A stretch of 64,000 nucleotides of DNA from Vreelandella nanhaiensis (GTDB lineage Bacteria > Pseudomonadota > Gammaproteobacteria > Pseudomonadales > Halomonadaceae), in contig NZ_RZHF01000022.1 of assembly GCF_003990185.1 (NCBI RefSeq), positions 56,981 through 120,980 of the forward strand. The letters are read 5' to 3'. A program made the translations under genes and the position numbers. The notes under the pieces were generated by a model. The model ran no database searches, had not been told where the DNA came from, and was given only the letters and a program-made list of their open reading frames with translations. Of this stretch, positions 51,161 to 61,549 are shown in pieces. How positions within the stretch are numbered: position 1 is the first letter of the stretch; each line of letters opens with the position of its first letter.

Positions 51161-52467
51161 GCGGGCGTATTATCCTTCTGACGGTTAGCCTTGGGCGCGG
51201 GCTTTTCAAAGGCAGGTTTAACAGGTAACAACAGGCGTGGCGCGGCCTCAAGGAACTCATGATGTTCTTGAGAAGCCGCATCGCGTATCGCCTGGGTGGG
51301 TTGGTGCATCAAGCGATTAGCCAACTGGTGTGCCAGTCGCTCAATCACCTTGGCCGGATCTTCGCCACGCGCCAGACGTTCCAGCGCCTGATCACGCGAC
51401 TCATCACGTAGCGCTTCGCCGTGATGACGATACTCACGAATCAGCTCACCGCCGCTGCGTATGCGTCGCTCGTGCTGCCAGCTGCCCACACCATGCTCGA
51501 TCAGGGACTCAGCTTGATCAGCAGCCACCTGGCGATGACGGCGGTTCTCTTCGATAACCTCTTCCAGGTCATCGACTGTATACAGGAAAACATCGGCCAG
51601 CTCGCCTACCTCAGGCTCGATATCACGCGGCACGGCAATATCCACCATAAAGACTGGGCGGTGGCGGCGCTTTTTCAGCGCGCTTTCGACCATTCCCTTA
51701 CCCAGAATCGGCAGCGGCGAGGCGGTGGAAGAGATCACGATATCGGCTTCTTCCAGCGCAGCGGGAATTTCGGGAAGCGTGATTGCCCTTCCCCCTAACC
51801 GAGAAGACACAAGCTCAGCACGCTCGCGGGTACGGTTCGCCACGGTCAACTCGCGCACACCGGCTTCATGTAGATGGCGAGCCACCAGTTCGATCGTTTC
51901 GCCGGCGCCGATCAATAGCGCACGTGAACGACTGAAATCATCAAAGATGCGGCTGGCCATACTCACAGCGGCATAAGCCACCGACACCGGGTTTTTACCG
52001 ATGCCGGTTTCGGTGCGTACCTGCTTGGCGACTGCAAAGGTATGCTGAAACAGACGTTCAAGCTCGCCGCCCAGCCCCTGCATCTGGCGGGCCTGCTGAT
52101 AGGCATCTTTTAATTGACCGAGTATTTGTGGCTCGCCCAGCACCATGGAATCAAGACCAACGGCCACGCGCATCAAATGACGGGCAGCGTCGTTGTCCAG
52201 ATAGTGATAGGCGCATCGGGTCAGCTCATCAATGCTCAGGTTATGAAAACGCCCAAGCCATTCAAGAACGGTTTGTTCGCCGGCGGCATCCGTTACGCAA
52301 TAAAGCTCTGTACGGTTGCACGTTGAAAGCACCGCGGCTTCGCTGATATGTGGCAGGGCACGCAGTTGCTCCAGCGCATGCTCTAACTGCGCCGGTGAAA
52401 AAGCCACCTGCTCACGTACGGCCACACTGGCAGTACGATGATTGATTCCCAGGGCAAGAAGCGTCAT
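51157..52467 (-). CDS. hemA: Glutamyl-tRNA reductase
   Basis: A 436-residue NADPH-dependent enzyme reducing glutamyl-tRNA to glutamate-1-semialdehyde, the first step of C5 haem synthesis. The catalytic cysteine is Cys50 in [10 protein letters not shown]. The NADPH domain starts near 165-190 ([19 protein letters not shown]) and a C-terminal helical dimerisation region follows, ending in a basic Pro/Lys-rich tail of about 25 residues. It heads the hemA-prfA-prmC-lrp-moeB set and is divergent from the TPR lipoprotein gene. Confidence 0.97.
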   Translation of the reverse strand: MTLLALGINHRTASVAVREQVAFSPAQLEHALEQLRALPHISEAAVLSTCNRTELYCVTDAAGEQTVLEWLGRFHNLSIDELTRCAYHYLDNDAARHLMRVAVGLDSMVLGEPQILGQLKDAYQQARQMQGLGGELERLFQHTFAVAKQVRTETGIGKNPVSVAYAAVSMASRIFDDFSRSRALLIGAGETIELVARHLHEAGVRELTVANRTRERAELVSSRLGGRAITLPEIPAALEEADIVISSTASPLPILGKGMVESALKKRRHRPVFMVDIAVPRDIEPEVGELADVFLYTVDDLEEVIEENRRHRQVAADQAESLIEHGVGSWQHERRIRSGGELIREYRHHGEALRDESRDQALERLARGEDPAKVIERLAHQLANRLMHQPTQAIRDAASQEHHEFLEAAPRLLLPVKPAFEKPAPKANRQKDNTPA

Positions 52468-52711
52468 GCGGTATGCGTCTTCGCTAGTGGTTGGGTCGTC
52501 ACGTCGCTATCGGTCTTGAAATCTCGGTTTATATGTCTTGCGCTTGGTAACGCAAGCTTTGGCAGCGTCTCTAAAATCTTCAATTGCGCTTGTATGGCTA
52601 CCTTTCAAGGTCAACTATTCTATCACAGCACACCAACATCTGGCGCACACCACTTTGCCGCAGCCAGTCAAGCCGCTATGCTGAGCATTCGGCCACTTAA
52701 ATGAGAGACGC

Positions 52712-54490
52712 ATGCCCCTTCGCTCACTATTATCGGGTTCACCCCTGCTGCCCCTGGCCGCCACCGTGGTACTCCTGAGCGGCTGCCAATCATCGCCCTC
52801 CTTTAAAGGTGGCTCGACCAGCCTGTTTACCGATGACCCCATGCGCTCAGCACCGCCTGTCACACGCGGCCTGGATGCCGATGGGCTGCGTACCTTGCTT
52901 AGTGCGGAGCTTGCCGGCCAGCGTGGCGACTACCGCTACGCCAGTCAGGGGTATTTACAGGCCTCGCAGCGCTATAGTGTGCCAGCGCTTGCTGAACGGG
53001 CAACGTTCGCAGCCCGCTTTGGCGAAGATATAACCCTTCTGGAAGCATCGGCCTTACGTTGGCAGGAGTTGGCTCCACAAGCAGAACTACCCAATCGGCT
53101 GCTGGCCTCGATCTCCTTGCAACGTGGCGACTGGCTGGACAGCCTGGAGCAGCGTCTGGCCATTACCCAAGCGGGTGGCAACGGCGAATTAACCCCGTTT
53201 GCCGAAGTTGCTGTGAGTGAGGAAAGTGCGCCTTTGACTCTGCTCGCCCGGCAAATGCGCGACCACCTGGCCCAGCCTGGCGCTGAGCAGCTTGAGCACC
53301 ATAGCGATGTCCTGCTTGCTACCGCCCTGCTTGAAGCAGCGCTCGGCGACACCCGCCAAGCCCAGGCACGCCTGGATGAGGTTGCCAAGCGCGATCCCGC
53401 TTCACCATCGCTCTGGCTTGCCCAGGCACGCCTGGCGCTGGAAGCCGACGATTTGCAAACCGCCCGGCGCGCCGCCCAGCAAGGCGTCAGCATTGCCCCA
53501 GATGACGTGCGTTTTATTCTCATGCTGGCACAGGCTGAAATTCGCCTGAACAATATTGCCGCTGCCGAAACCCAGACTGACGCCTTACTGGATAGCCACG
53601 GCGGCAATCAAGATTTACGCCTGGCACTTGCCCAGCTCTATCTGGAAGAAGGACATAGCGAGCCTGCTTATCGTCTGCTGCAGCCGCTTATTGGTCAGGA
53701 GCGCGTACCTAACCTGGCTTACTACCTATTAGGGGCTATTGCCCAGTCACAAGGCGATATTGATAACGCACTGCTCTATTATCGTCAGGTAAGCGAAGGC
53801 GATGAGTTTCTGCCTGCCCGCGCTACCGCCGCGCAAATGCTGATTGAAGATGATCGGCTGATTGATGCCCGGGCTTTCCTGCGCATTGAGAGGATGCGCT
53901 ACGACCGCTATTTTGGCGACTTGGTAGCCTTGGAAATCCAATTGCTTGATCAGCTCAAACAACCTGATGAGGCCTCGGCGCTGCTTAACCGTGAACTGGC
54001 CCGCACGCCCGATGACACCAACCTGCTCTATTTACGTGCCATGCGCGCCTGGGAGGCAGGTGATCTTTCGGGCATGGAAAGAGACTTGCGCCGGCTGTTG
54101 CGCATTGAGCCTAACAACGCGGTCGCTTTGAACACGCTGGGTTATACGCTAGCAGATTTGAATCTACCGGGCCGTTTGGAAGAGGCACGTACGCTGATTG
54201 AGCGCGCCTATGAGGCTGACCCTGACAACCCAGCCGTTCTCGATAGCATGGGCTGGGTTTATTTCCGCCTGGGCAGACCAGAAGACGCGCTCGCCTGGCT
54301 GGAAAGTGCCTATAGCCAACTGCCCGATCAGGAAGTGGCTGCTCACTTGGCAGAAGTGCTGCATGCGCTGGAGCGCAGCGACGAAGCACGCGAGGTGATC
54401 AGGCGCATACAAGAGAGCACCTCACGCCACCCACTGATTAATGAGCTACTTGAGCGCTACCCTGAACTAACCCCGGCAGACGCACCCTAA
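52712..54490 (+). CDS. TPR-repeat outer-membrane lipoprotein
   Basis: A 592-residue lipoprotein with lipobox LLSGC (Cys25). The rest is a chain of tetratricopeptide-like helices, for example AYRLLQPLIGQERVPNLAYY, QGDIDNALLYYRQV, and the C-terminal block NTLGYTLADLNLPGRLEEA then LDSMGWVYFRLGRPEDALA. The same gene sits between hemA and lolB in Pseudomonas (PA4667-type). Function is not established; a scaffold role at the outer membrane is plausible. Confidence 0.88.
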   Translation: MPLRSLLSGSPLLPLAATVVLLSGCQSSPSFKGGSTSLFTDDPMRSAPPVTRGLDADGLRTLLSAELAGQRGDYRYASQGYLQASQRYSVPALAERATFAARFGEDITLLEASALRWQELAPQAELPNRLLASISLQRGDWLDSLEQRLAITQAGGNGELTPFAEVAVSEESAPLTLLARQMRDHLAQPGAEQLEHHSDVLLATALLEAALGDTRQAQARLDEVAKRDPASPSLWLAQARLALEADDLQTARRAAQQGVSIAPDDVRFILMLAQAEIRLNNIAAAETQTDALLDSHGGNQDLRLALAQLYLEEGHSEPAYRLLQPLIGQERVPNLAYYLLGAIAQSQGDIDNALLYYRQVSEGDEFLPARATAAQMLIEDDRLIDARAFLRIERMRYDRYFGDLVALEIQLLDQLKQPDEASALLNRELARTPDDTNLLYLRAMRAWEAGDLSGMERDLRRLLRIEPNNAVALNTLGYTLADLNLPGRLEEARTLIERAYEADPDNPAVLDSMGWVYFRLGRPEDALAWLESAYSQLPDQEVAAHLAEVLHALERSDEAREVIRRIQESTSRHPLINELLERYPELTPADAP

Positions 54491-54612
54491 CTAGCTGGCC
54501 AAATTATCAACAGACGCGCGTGATACGCGTAGTACATGCTGAATGCGCCGCCTTAACTATTAAAGCGCCGCTTTAATGACATCGATTTTACTACATGGAC
54601 ATGGAGTCTATT

Positions 54613-55251
54613 ATGTTGACCACACGGCCTACCGCCAAATACTCGACCGGCACAGCATTTACCCTGCGGCTATGGCTTGCCGCAATGGCCCTGCTATTGT
54701 TGGCAGGTTGTGCCTCACAGGCGCCTCTTGAAGCTGGCGGTCGCCAGGCAGGCCAGTGGGAGCGCCAACAGACAGAGGTCAAGGCATTCGACACCTGGAC
54801 AATGATCGGCAAAGCAGGCCTGCGCACACCGCAGGAGAATCAAAGCGCCAACCTGGACTGGAGCCAGCACCCTCACTATTTTCGCATGTTAATCAGCGGG
54901 CCATTTGGCGGTGGGCGCAGCGTGCTTGAAGGCCGTGAAGGCCGCTTCTCGCTCACCACAGGCGAAGGCCGCTTCGAAGCTGAAACCCCCGAAGCCCTGA
55001 TGGAAGAGCAGCTTGGCTGGTCGCTGCCGGTTAGCGCCATGCCCGACTGGGTACGTGGCCTGCCGGGTGAGCACGCAAGCTACCAACTGGAAACCGATGA
55101 ACTGGGCTTTCCTCGCAACCTGCAGCAGGATGGCTGGGAAATTGACTACCGCGACTGGGAAGAAGTGGAAGGCATGTGGCTGCCGCGACGCCTGGTCATG
55201 AATTATGAAGATGTGCGCATCACCCTGGTCGTTAATCAGTGGCGCTCCTGA
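54613..55251 (+). CDS. lolB: Outer-membrane lipoprotein receptor LolB
   Basis: A 212-residue lipoprotein that accepts lipoproteins from LolA and inserts them in the outer membrane. The lipobox LLAGC follows a hydrophobic segment near residues 18-32. Conserved patches are WTMIGKAGLRTP, GRFSLTT and YRDWEEVEGMWLPRRL. The ATG at 54613 has GGAG six bases upstream and is preferred over two ATGs just before it. It is followed by ispE, as in other gammaproteobacteria. Confidence 0.93.
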   Translation: MLTTRPTAKYSTGTAFTLRLWLAAMALLLLAGCASQAPLEAGGRQAGQWERQQTEVKAFDTWTMIGKAGLRTPQENQSANLDWSQHPHYFRMLISGPFGGGRSVLEGREGRFSLTTGEGRFEAETPEALMEEQLGWSLPVSAMPDWVRGLPGEHASYQLETDELGFPRNLQQDGWEIDYRDWEEVEGMWLPRRLVMNYEDVRITLVVNQWRS

Positions 55252-55276
55252 TCCACGTTTTAGTAAGTGAGTTGTC

Positions 55277-56128
55277 ATGTCAGCTTCATTAACACTGCCA
55301 GCACCCGCGAAGCTCAATCGCATGTTGCATATTGTGGGCCGTCGCTATGACGGCTATCACGAGCTACAGACACTATTCCAGATTATCGACCTAAACGATC
55401 GGCTCACCTTGTCGCTGCGCGAGGATAGCGAGATTCAGCTTGCCACGCCGATAAGTGGCGTCGCGAATGAAGATAACCTGATAGTGCGCGCAGCCCGCCT
55501 ACTTCAACGTACGTCAGGCACCACCAAAGGGGTAACCCTTAGCATCGAAAAAAAGCTTCCCATGGGGGGCGGGCTGGGCGGTGGCAGCTCCAACGCCGCC
55601 ACTGTACTTGCCGGGTTGAATCAGCTGTGGCAGCTAGGGTTGTCATGTGAGGCGCTGGCCACGCTGGGATTGCAGCTGGGGGCGGACGTACCGGTATTTA
55701 TTCACGGCCACAGCGCCTGGGCGGAGGGTATCGGAGAAAAGCTGACCACCGTCGCGCTGGATACGCCCTGGTTTGTGATTATTCACCCAAGCGTGAGCGT
55801 CTCGACACCCCTGATCTTCCAGGACCCGGAATTGACACGCGACAGCCGCCCCATTACTATGGCGCGCGCACTGCAGGGGGGAGTGTCTGAGTGGCGTAAC
55901 GACTGCGAGGCCATCGTTAAAAAACGCTATCCGCTAGTGGCGGAAGCGCTTGATTGGCTCGCGCAGTATGCACCTAGTCGGCTGACCGGTACTGGCGCCT
56001 GTTTGTTTGCGACTTTCGAATCCGAAAAAGACGCACGCACAGTCGCTGAATTGGCAGGTCAATGCTGGCCGACATGGGTAGCACGCGGACTTAACACCTC
56101 TCCCCTACAAGATGCTCTGGGCTGCTGA
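55277..56128 (+). CDS. ispE: 4-diphosphocytidyl-2-C-methyl-D-erythritol kinase
   Basis: A 283-residue GHMP kinase of the MEP isoprenoid pathway. The ATP-binding motif is LPMGGGLGGGSSNAAT (about residues 95-110). The N-terminal PAPAKLNRMLHIVGRRYDGYHEL is the substrate-binding signature, and the GTGACLF segment closes the active site. It starts 25 bp after lolB and is followed by tRNA-Gln and prs, the usual order. Confidence 0.97.
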   Translation: MSASLTLPAPAKLNRMLHIVGRRYDGYHELQTLFQIIDLNDRLTLSLREDSEIQLATPISGVANEDNLIVRAARLLQRTSGTTKGVTLSIEKKLPMGGGLGGGSSNAATVLAGLNQLWQLGLSCEALATLGLQLGADVPVFIHGHSAWAEGIGEKLTTVALDTPWFVIIHPSVSVSTPLIFQDPELTRDSRPITMARALQGGVSEWRNDCEAIVKKRYPLVAEALDWLAQYAPSRLTGTGACLFATFESEKDARTVAELAGQCWPTWVARGLNTSPLQDALGC

Positions 56129-56158
56129 AAGCGCCCGGTCATCGCATTAGGTTATTGC

Positions 56159-56233
56159 TGGGGTATCGCCAAGTGGTAAGGCACCGGTTTTTGGTATCGG
56201 CATTCCCAGGTTCGAATCCTGGTACCCCAGCCA
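56159..56233 (+). tRNA. tRNA-Gln (anticodon TTG)
   Basis: A 75-nt cloverleaf including the encoded CCA. The acceptor stem is TGGGGTA/TACCCCA, anticodon stem CCGGT/ATCGG with loop TTTTGGT and anticodon TTG, and T arm CCAGG-TTCGAAT-CCTGG. It lies between ispE and prs, a conserved position. Confidence 0.97.
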
Positions 56234-56290
56234 ACCTGACATGATCTGCGTTTTCTCCCCTGATTCCAAACACTGCAAAGGTGGCTGCGC

Positions 56291-57232
56291 GTGTCAAAAT
56301 TGATGGTTTTCACCGGGAATGCCAATCCCGAACTCGCTCACAAGATTGCCGAGAGCTTGGACAGCCGCATGGGTAACGCCACGGTTGGCCAATTCAGTGA
56401 CGGCGAAATCGCAGTCGAGATCAATGAGAACGTGCGCGGTAAGGACGTGTTTATCCTCCAGTCCACCTGTGCACCGACGAACGATAATCTGATGGAGCTG
56501 ATCCTGATGGTCGACGCCCTGCGTCGCGCCTCGGCGGCTCGTATCACCGCAGTGGTTCCTTACTTCGGCTACGCCCGCCAGGACCGCCGTGTGCGCTCTG
56601 CGCGTGTTCCCATTTCTGCCAAGGTAGTGGCGGACATGATGGTCAAAGCTGGCGTTGACCGAGTGATGACCATGGACCTGCATGCCGATCAGATCCAGGG
56701 GTTCTTCGACGTGCCGGTGGACAACGTCTACGGCTCGCCTATTCTTCTGGATGATATTGAGCGTCAGAACTATGCGGACCTGGTCGTGGTATCCCCCGAC
56801 GTAGGCGGCGTGGTACGCGCTCGCGCCATCGCCAAGCAGCTCAATGCGGACCTGGCGATTATCGACAAGCGTCGCCCCCAGGCCAATCAGGCCCAGGTGA
56901 TGCATATCATCGGCGAAATCGAAGGCCGCACCTGTGTCGTTGTCGACGACATGATCGATACGGCAGGCACGCTGTGCAAAGCCGGTGAAGCACTTAAAGA
57001 TCATGGCGCTGCACGCGTAGTGGCTTACGCTACTCATCCGATCTTGTCCGGCCCAGCCGTTGACAACATCACCAACTCTGTACTGGACGAAGTTGTCGTG
57101 ACCGACACTATTCCGCTTGCCGACCATGCGCGTCGTAGCGGTAAAATTCGCCAGCTGAGTGTTGCCGGGCTGATTGCTGAAGCCATCCGCCGGGTTAGCA
57201 ACGAAGAATCTGTCAGCGCGATGTTCCACTAA
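56291..57232 (+). CDS. prs: Ribose-phosphate pyrophosphokinase
   Basis: A 313-residue PRPP synthetase supplying nucleotide, histidine and tryptophan synthesis. Motifs: [19 protein letters not shown] near 37, the flexible-loop region [13 protein letters not shown] near 95, [18 protein letters not shown] near 125 and the PRPP loop [13 protein letters not shown] near 217. The start is GTG with AAAGGTGG upstream. A nearly full-length antisense frame opposite this gene is a composition artefact. Confidence 0.98.
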   Translation: MSKLMVFTGNANPELAHKIAESLDSRMGNATVGQFSDGEIAVEINENVRGKDVFILQSTCAPTNDNLMELILMVDALRRASAARITAVVPYFGYARQDRRVRSARVPISAKVVADMMVKAGVDRVMTMDLHADQIQGFFDVPVDNVYGSPILLDDIERQNYADLVVVSPDVGGVVRARAIAKQLNADLAIIDKRRPQANQAQVMHIIGEIEGRTCVVVDDMIDTAGTLCKAGEALKDHGAARVVAYATHPILSGPAVDNITNSVLDEVVVTDTIPLADHARRSGKIRQLSVAGLIAEAIRRVSNEESVSAMFH

Positions 57233-57328
57233 TCGCCTGACGATATAGCCCCCTTCTGGGGCCTTGGGAGCGTCGTCGTCTGGTCGCGGACGGCGGCGTT
57301 TCCTTACTTAAACCAAGAGGCAAATTAC

Positions 57329-57952
57329 ATGTCTGATTTTATCCTGAAAGCCAGCGTTCGTAACGACCTGGGGAAAGGTGCGAGCCGCCGCCTGCGTCGT
57401 GCGAACCAGCAAGTACCGGCCGTTGTTTACGGCGGTGAGAAAGGCGCGCAATCAATCTCTGTAGAAAAAACTGCTTTCTACAAGGCGATTGAAGACGAAG
57501 CCTTCTTCTCCTCAGTAATCAAACTGGTTGTTGATGGCAAGGAAGAGCAGGTAGTGGTACGTGATCTTCAGCGTCACCCCTTCAAGCCGCTTCTGACTCA
57601 CGCTGACTTCCTGCGTGTTGACGCAACTCACGAAATCACCATGAACGTGCCGCTGCACGTAACTGGCGAAGAGAAGTGTGTGGGCATTAAAGACCAGGGC
57701 GGCGAACTGCACGTTCTGGCTAACGAAGTGGCTATCAGCTGCTTGCCGAAAGACCTGCCTGACTACCTGGAAGTCGACATTTCCAAGGTTGAGCTGGGTA
57801 CTACCCTGCACCTGTCTGACCTGACACTGCCCGCCGGCGTTTCCTCGGTTGACCTGAGCCATGGCGAAGAGCACGACAACGCCGTTCTCAGCATCACCAA
57901 GGTAAAAGTACGTGACGAGGCAGAAGGCGAAGAAGACACCAGCGCTGAGTAA
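57329..57952 (+). CDS. rplY: Ribosomal protein L25 (Ctc form)
   Basis: A 207-residue L25 of the long CTC/TL5 type: the N-terminal 5S rRNA-binding domain (about 1-95, [17 protein letters not shown]) is followed by a second beta domain and an acidic tail ([11 protein letters not shown]). E. coli L25 lacks the extra domain. GC-rich inverted repeats lie in its leader, and two hairpins follow it. It lies between prs and pth, the usual place. Confidence 0.97.
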   Translation: MSDFILKASVRNDLGKGASRRLRRANQQVPAVVYGGEKGAQSISVEKTAFYKAIEDEAFFSSVIKLVVDGKEEQVVVRDLQRHPFKPLLTHADFLRVDATHEITMNVPLHVTGEEKCVGIKDQGGELHVLANEVAISCLPKDLPDYLEVDISKVELGTTLHLSDLTLPAGVSSVDLSHGEEHDNAVLSITKVKVRDEAEGEEDTSAE

Positions 57953-57997
57953 GGCTCGTATAAGTACGCATCGCCTTAACGGCTAATGCATACTTTG

Positions 57998-58023
57998 CCT
58001 GGGCCATGCTCGCATGGCCCAGG
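57998..58023 (+). terminator. First hairpin after rplY
   Basis: A perfect 11-bp stem (CCTGGGCCATG, 4-base loop CTCG), 45 bp after the rplY stop. It lacks a T tract but is followed 9 bp later by a canonical terminator, so it may act as an mRNA 3' protector. Confidence 0.6.
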
Positions 58024-58032
58024 AATGATAAG

Positions 58033-58061
58033 ATCAAGCGCTTCGGCGCTTGATTTTTTTT
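58033..58061 (+). terminator. Rho-independent terminator after rplY
   Basis: A 9-bp stem (ATCAAGCGC and its complement) closed by a TTCG tetraloop and followed by at least seven T residues, an intrinsic terminator separating rplY from pth. Confidence 0.93.
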
Positions 58062-58144
58062 GCGGCTTGCCTTTCTGCAACTGCCTTTCAAGCCGCCATT
58101 GAAGCCATTCAAGAATTCGCCCGGATTTTTTTGGAGGTAGGCAA

Positions 58145-58726
58145 ATGAGCCAGGTAACGGCCCTGATAGGCCTAGGCAACCCCGGCGCCGAGTACGACGC
58201 CACCCGTCATAATGCGGGCTTCTGGTTAGTCGACGCCATTGCACGCAGCGCCCATACCGAACTGCGCCCCGAGAAGAAATTCCTCGGTCTTTATGCCAAA
58301 GCGCGCGTGGGCGATCACGAGCTTCATCTGCTCAACCCTACCACCTTCATGAATAGAAGCGGTGCCGCGGTAGCAGCGCTTACTCAGTTTTTTAAACTTT
58401 CCCCGGAAAACCTGCTGGTCGCTCACGATGAGCTTGACCTCCCCCCTGGGCAGGCACGTTATAAAACCGGCGGAGGCCACGGCGGGCATAATGGCTTGCG
58501 CGATATTATCAGCGCCTTGGGCAACCAGAAGCAGTTTCATCGCGTGCGCATCGGTATTGGCCACCCGGGTGCAGCGCGCCAGGTAACCAACTACGTGCTG
58601 GGCCGCCCTGGCAAGGCCGAGCAGGAAGCCATTGATAACGCCTTGCATGAATGCCAGGCCACGCTCCCTCTCGCCCTCGATGGCGACTGGGCCAAAGCCA
58701 TGAACCGCTTGCATAGCGTAAAATAG
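58145..58726 (+). CDS. pth: Peptidyl-tRNA hydrolase
   Basis: A 193-residue enzyme that frees tRNA from prematurely released peptidyl-tRNA. Family motifs are LIGLGNPGAEYDATRHNAGF (containing the catalytic His), NPTTFMNRSG and HDELDLPPG. GGAGG is well placed before the ATG. ychF follows 81 bp later. Confidence 0.97.
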   Translation: MSQVTALIGLGNPGAEYDATRHNAGFWLVDAIARSAHTELRPEKKFLGLYAKARVGDHELHLLNPTTFMNRSGAAVAALTQFFKLSPENLLVAHDELDLPPGQARYKTGGGHGGHNGLRDIISALGNQKQFHRVRIGIGHPGAARQVTNYVLGRPGKAEQEAIDNALHECQATLPLALDGDWAKAMNRLHSVK

Positions 58727-58807
58727 TCAACACGGATCTTACTCACTTTAGGCAAGCGCGGAACAAGGCATTTAGGCGACGTTTGCTTAGCAGCTAGGAA
58801 TGAACTT

Positions 58808-59899
58808 ATGGGCTTTAACTGTGGTATCGTCGGCTTGCCAAACGTAGGCAAATCCACACTCTTTAATGCGCTGACCAAATCGGGCATTGATGCGGAAAAC
58901 TTCCCTTTCTGCACCATTGAGCCCAACGTAGGCATCGTACCGATGCCAGACCCGCGCCTGGACAAGCTTGCTGCGATTGTAAAACCTGAAAAAGTCCTGC
59001 CCACGACCATGGAGTTTGTGGACATCGCAGGCCTTGTGGCCGGCGCTTCCAAGGGCGAGGGCCTGGGTAACAAGTTCTTGGCCAACATCCGCGAAACCCA
59101 GGCGATTGCCCACGTGGTGCGCTGCTTTGATAACGACAACGTGATTCACGTGGCCAACCAGGTTGACCCGCGCGCCGATATCGAAACCATCAACCTGGAA
59201 TTGGCGCTTGCCGACCTGGACACCGTAGAGAAAGCCAGCCAGCGCCTGGTACGCTCGGTTAAAGGCGGCGATAAAGATGCTATCGCCACCAAGGCTGTAC
59301 TGGATAAAGTACAGCCCCATCTGGCCGAAGGTCTGCCGCTTAGAAGCTTTGGCCTGGATGATGATGAAAAGCGTCAGGTAAAAAGCTTTGGCTTTTTGAC
59401 CCTAAAGCCCACCATGTACATCGCCAACGTTAACGAAGACGGGTTTGAAAACAATCCTTACCTGGATATCGTAAAAGAGATAGCAACCGAAGAAGGTGCG
59501 GTTGTGGTGCCGGTTTGCAACCAACTGGAAGCCGAAATCGCTGAGCTTGAAGACGAAGAGCGCGCCATGTTCCTGGATGAGATGGGCATGGAAGAACCAG
59601 GGCTTGATCGCGTTATTCGTGCAGGCTACTCCCTGCTCGGCCTGCAAACCTACTTCACCGCAGGCGTCAAGGAAGTCCGCGCCTGGACCGTGAAGCAAGG
59701 CGCTACCGCCCCTGAAGCAGCGGGCGCTATTCATACCGACTTCCAGAAAGGCTTTATTCGTGCCGAAGTCATCGCCTATGACGATTTTGTATCGCTAGGT
59801 GGCGAGCAAGGCGCCAAGGATGCGGGTAAATGGCGCCTGGAAGGCAAGGACTACATCGTTAAAGATGGCGACGTGGTGCACTTCCGGTTCAATGTTTAA
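58808..59899 (+). CDS. ychF: Obg-like ATPase YchF
   Basis: A 363-residue OLA1/YchF P-loop NTPase, which prefers ATP to GTP. The P-loop is [15 protein letters not shown] at residues 8-22, G3 DIAGLV near 72, the helical insertion at about 130-200 and the C-terminal TGS domain ([16 protein letters not shown]: [14 protein letters not shown]). It interacts with ribosomes and modulates oxidative-stress responses in E. coli. It follows pth as in most gammaproteobacteria, and tRNA-Met comes next. Confidence 0.97.
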   Translation: MGFNCGIVGLPNVGKSTLFNALTKSGIDAENFPFCTIEPNVGIVPMPDPRLDKLAAIVKPEKVLPTTMEFVDIAGLVAGASKGEGLGNKFLANIRETQAIAHVVRCFDNDNVIHVANQVDPRADIETINLELALADLDTVEKASQRLVRSVKGGDKDAIATKAVLDKVQPHLAEGLPLRSFGLDDDEKRQVKSFGFLTLKPTMYIANVNEDGFENNPYLDIVKEIATEEGAVVVPVCNQLEAEIAELEDEERAMFLDEMGMEEPGLDRVIRAGYSLLGLQTYFTAGVKEVRAWTVKQGATAPEAAGAIHTDFQKGFIRAEVIAYDDFVSLGGEQGAKDAGKWRLEGKDYIVKDGDVVHFRFNV

Positions 59900-59963
59900 T
59901 CGCCTTTGACAATAAAGACTTGACGGACGGCGTTTCACTGAGTAATATTCGCCCCCGTTGAAA

Positions 59964-60040
59964 GGCTACGTAGCTCAGCTGGTTAGAGCACATCACTCAT
60001 AATGATGGGGTCCCCTGTTCAAATCAGGGCGTAGCCACCA
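59964..60040 (+). tRNA. tRNA-Met, elongator (anticodon CAT)
   Basis: A 77-nt tRNA with encoded CCA. The acceptor stem GGCTACG/CGTAGCC and anticodon arm CATCA-CTCATAA-TGATG closely resemble E. coli elongator tRNA-Met, not initiator or the Ile2 isoacceptor. A terminator follows immediately. Confidence 0.95.
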
Positions 60041-60050
60041 AACACCGAAA

Positions 60051-60079
60051 AGCCCGCTGATTCGTCAGCGGGCTTTTTT
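60051..60079 (+). terminator. Rho-independent terminator after tRNA-Met
   Basis: A perfect 10-bp stem (AGCCCGCTGA, loop TTCG) runs into six T residues, 10 bp after the tRNA. Preceding A residues give weak bidirectional character towards the convergent peptidase gene. Confidence 0.95.
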
Positions 60080-60106
60080 CGTCGAGCAGTTTTATAACCC
60101 GCTTTG

Positions 60107-61411
60107 TTAATACAGCGCCGGGCGATTCAGAAACACCTTCAGTGCGCGGGTCAGGTATTCCACATCGCGAGTGCCGGCGGTTTCGCGGATAGAGTGCATG
60201 GCCCACTGCGGCACACCGATATCCAGGGTAGGCACCCCCACCTCAGTGGCCGTAATCGGCCCAATAGTACTTCCACAACCCATATCTGCTCGGGTCACAA
60301 ACGACTGAACCGGCACGTCGGCCTCGCGGCACACGTCGCGAAATAGCGCGCCGGTCACGCTGTTGGTGGCGTAGCGCTGGTTGGCATTTACCTTGATGAC
60401 CGGGCCGCCGTTAATCACCGGACCATGCCGCTCGTCGTGCTTATCCCGAAAATTGGGGTGCAGGCCATGGGCGTTATCACATGAAATCATTATCGATGAC
60501 TGAATCAGCTGAATCAGCGACTCTTCACTGCCACCTCCCACTTGTACGTTGATGCGCTTGAGCACATCGCCCAAAAAGGGTCCCTGCGCGCCACAGGCAC
60601 TGGCACTGCCCACCTCTTCATGATCATTGGCTACCAGCAGCGCCCCCTGGCTACCATCACTTTCAAGCAGCGCTTCCAGGCCGATAAAACATGACAACAG
60701 GTTATCCAGGCGCGCACTGGCGACAAGCTCCTGCCTGACCCCCACCAATGACGGCGGCTGCACATCGTAGAATCCAAGCTCAAAATCCACCACGTCAACG
60801 TCACGCATACCGTGTTGCTCTTCAAGCCACGTGGCCAGCAGGCCGGAAAACTTGGCACTATCACTTTGCAGCAACACCGGGGCCATCTGGGTTTGCGGGT
60901 TGATCGCACGGCCGGCATTAACGTCACGGTCCATATGAATCGCCAGGCTAGGCACCATGGCAATCGGGCGCTCAACGTTAAGCAGCACGCTTTCCATCCG
61001 CCCATCGAAATGGCGCACATGCACCCGCCCCGCCAAACCCAGGTCACGATCAAACCAGGGTGCCAACAAGACGCCTCCATATACCTGTACGCCAAGCTGC
61101 AGCCAACCCGCCGAATACTGAGTAGCATTGGGCTTTAAGCGCAGCCCCGGACTGTCGGTATGCGCCCCGAGCATTCGCAAGGTTTTAAGCGTACCGCTGG
61201 GTAGCTGAAAGGCTATAATCGAAGAGTCATTGCGCGTGACGTAGTAGCGCTGCCCGGATGTCAGCTGCCAATTAGCGGTTTCTTCCAGCCGCTGAAAACC
61301 CGCTTTTTCCAAGCGCTCGGTCATTGCCTGGGTAGCATGCCACGGCGTGGGCGACTGGCGCAGAAAATCACATAACCGGGTTAAACGGTCGGCGTTGAAA
61401 GCTTCGGACAT
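60107..61411 (-). CDS. apeB: M18-family aminopeptidase
   Basis: A 434-residue zinc aminopeptidase of the aspartyl aminopeptidase family (ApeB/DNPEP). Metal ligands are visible in GAHTDSPGLRLKP and in NDHEEVGSAS. The C-terminus has SFVTRADMGCGSTIGPI with TLDIGVPQWAMHSIRE carrying the last metal His. The ATG at 61411 has GAGG six bases upstream; an in-frame ATG four codons earlier is less likely. It is convergent with tRNA-Met and divergent from prc. Confidence 0.93.
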   Translation of the reverse strand: MSEAFNADRLTRLCDFLRQSPTPWHATQAMTERLEKAGFQRLEETANWQLTSGQRYYVTRNDSSIIAFQLPSGTLKTLRMLGAHTDSPGLRLKPNATQYSAGWLQLGVQVYGGVLLAPWFDRDLGLAGRVHVRHFDGRMESVLLNVERPIAMVPSLAIHMDRDVNAGRAINPQTQMAPVLLQSDSAKFSGLLATWLEEQHGMRDVDVVDFELGFYDVQPPSLVGVRQELVASARLDNLLSCFIGLEALLESDGSQGALLVANDHEEVGSASACGAQGPFLGDVLKRINVQVGGGSEESLIQLIQSSIMISCDNAHGLHPNFRDKHDERHGPVINGGPVIKVNANQRYATNSVTGALFRDVCREADVPVQSFVTRADMGCGSTIGPITATEVGVPTLDIGVPQWAMHSIRETAGTRDVEYLTRALKVFLNRPALY

Positions 61412-61549
61412 GGAAATCCTCATAACAGTAATGATTGAGTCTCACAGAGCAGTCGACCTGCTACAATGCTCCCCTGGCCTAGGCTATTGATAGGCCATCT
61501 GCGGGTCTAGGGAAGAATGAGTGTACACAAATCCGGGAGAGCTTGACTG

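Noticed and set aside
56294..57229. A 311-codon open frame antisense to prs.
   Set aside because: It lies exactly in the prs shadow, has no ribosome site or family resemblance, and such frames are common opposite GC-rich, highly expressed genes.
58226..58714. A 162-codon antisense frame opposite pth.
   Set aside because: Shadow of pth; no start signals.
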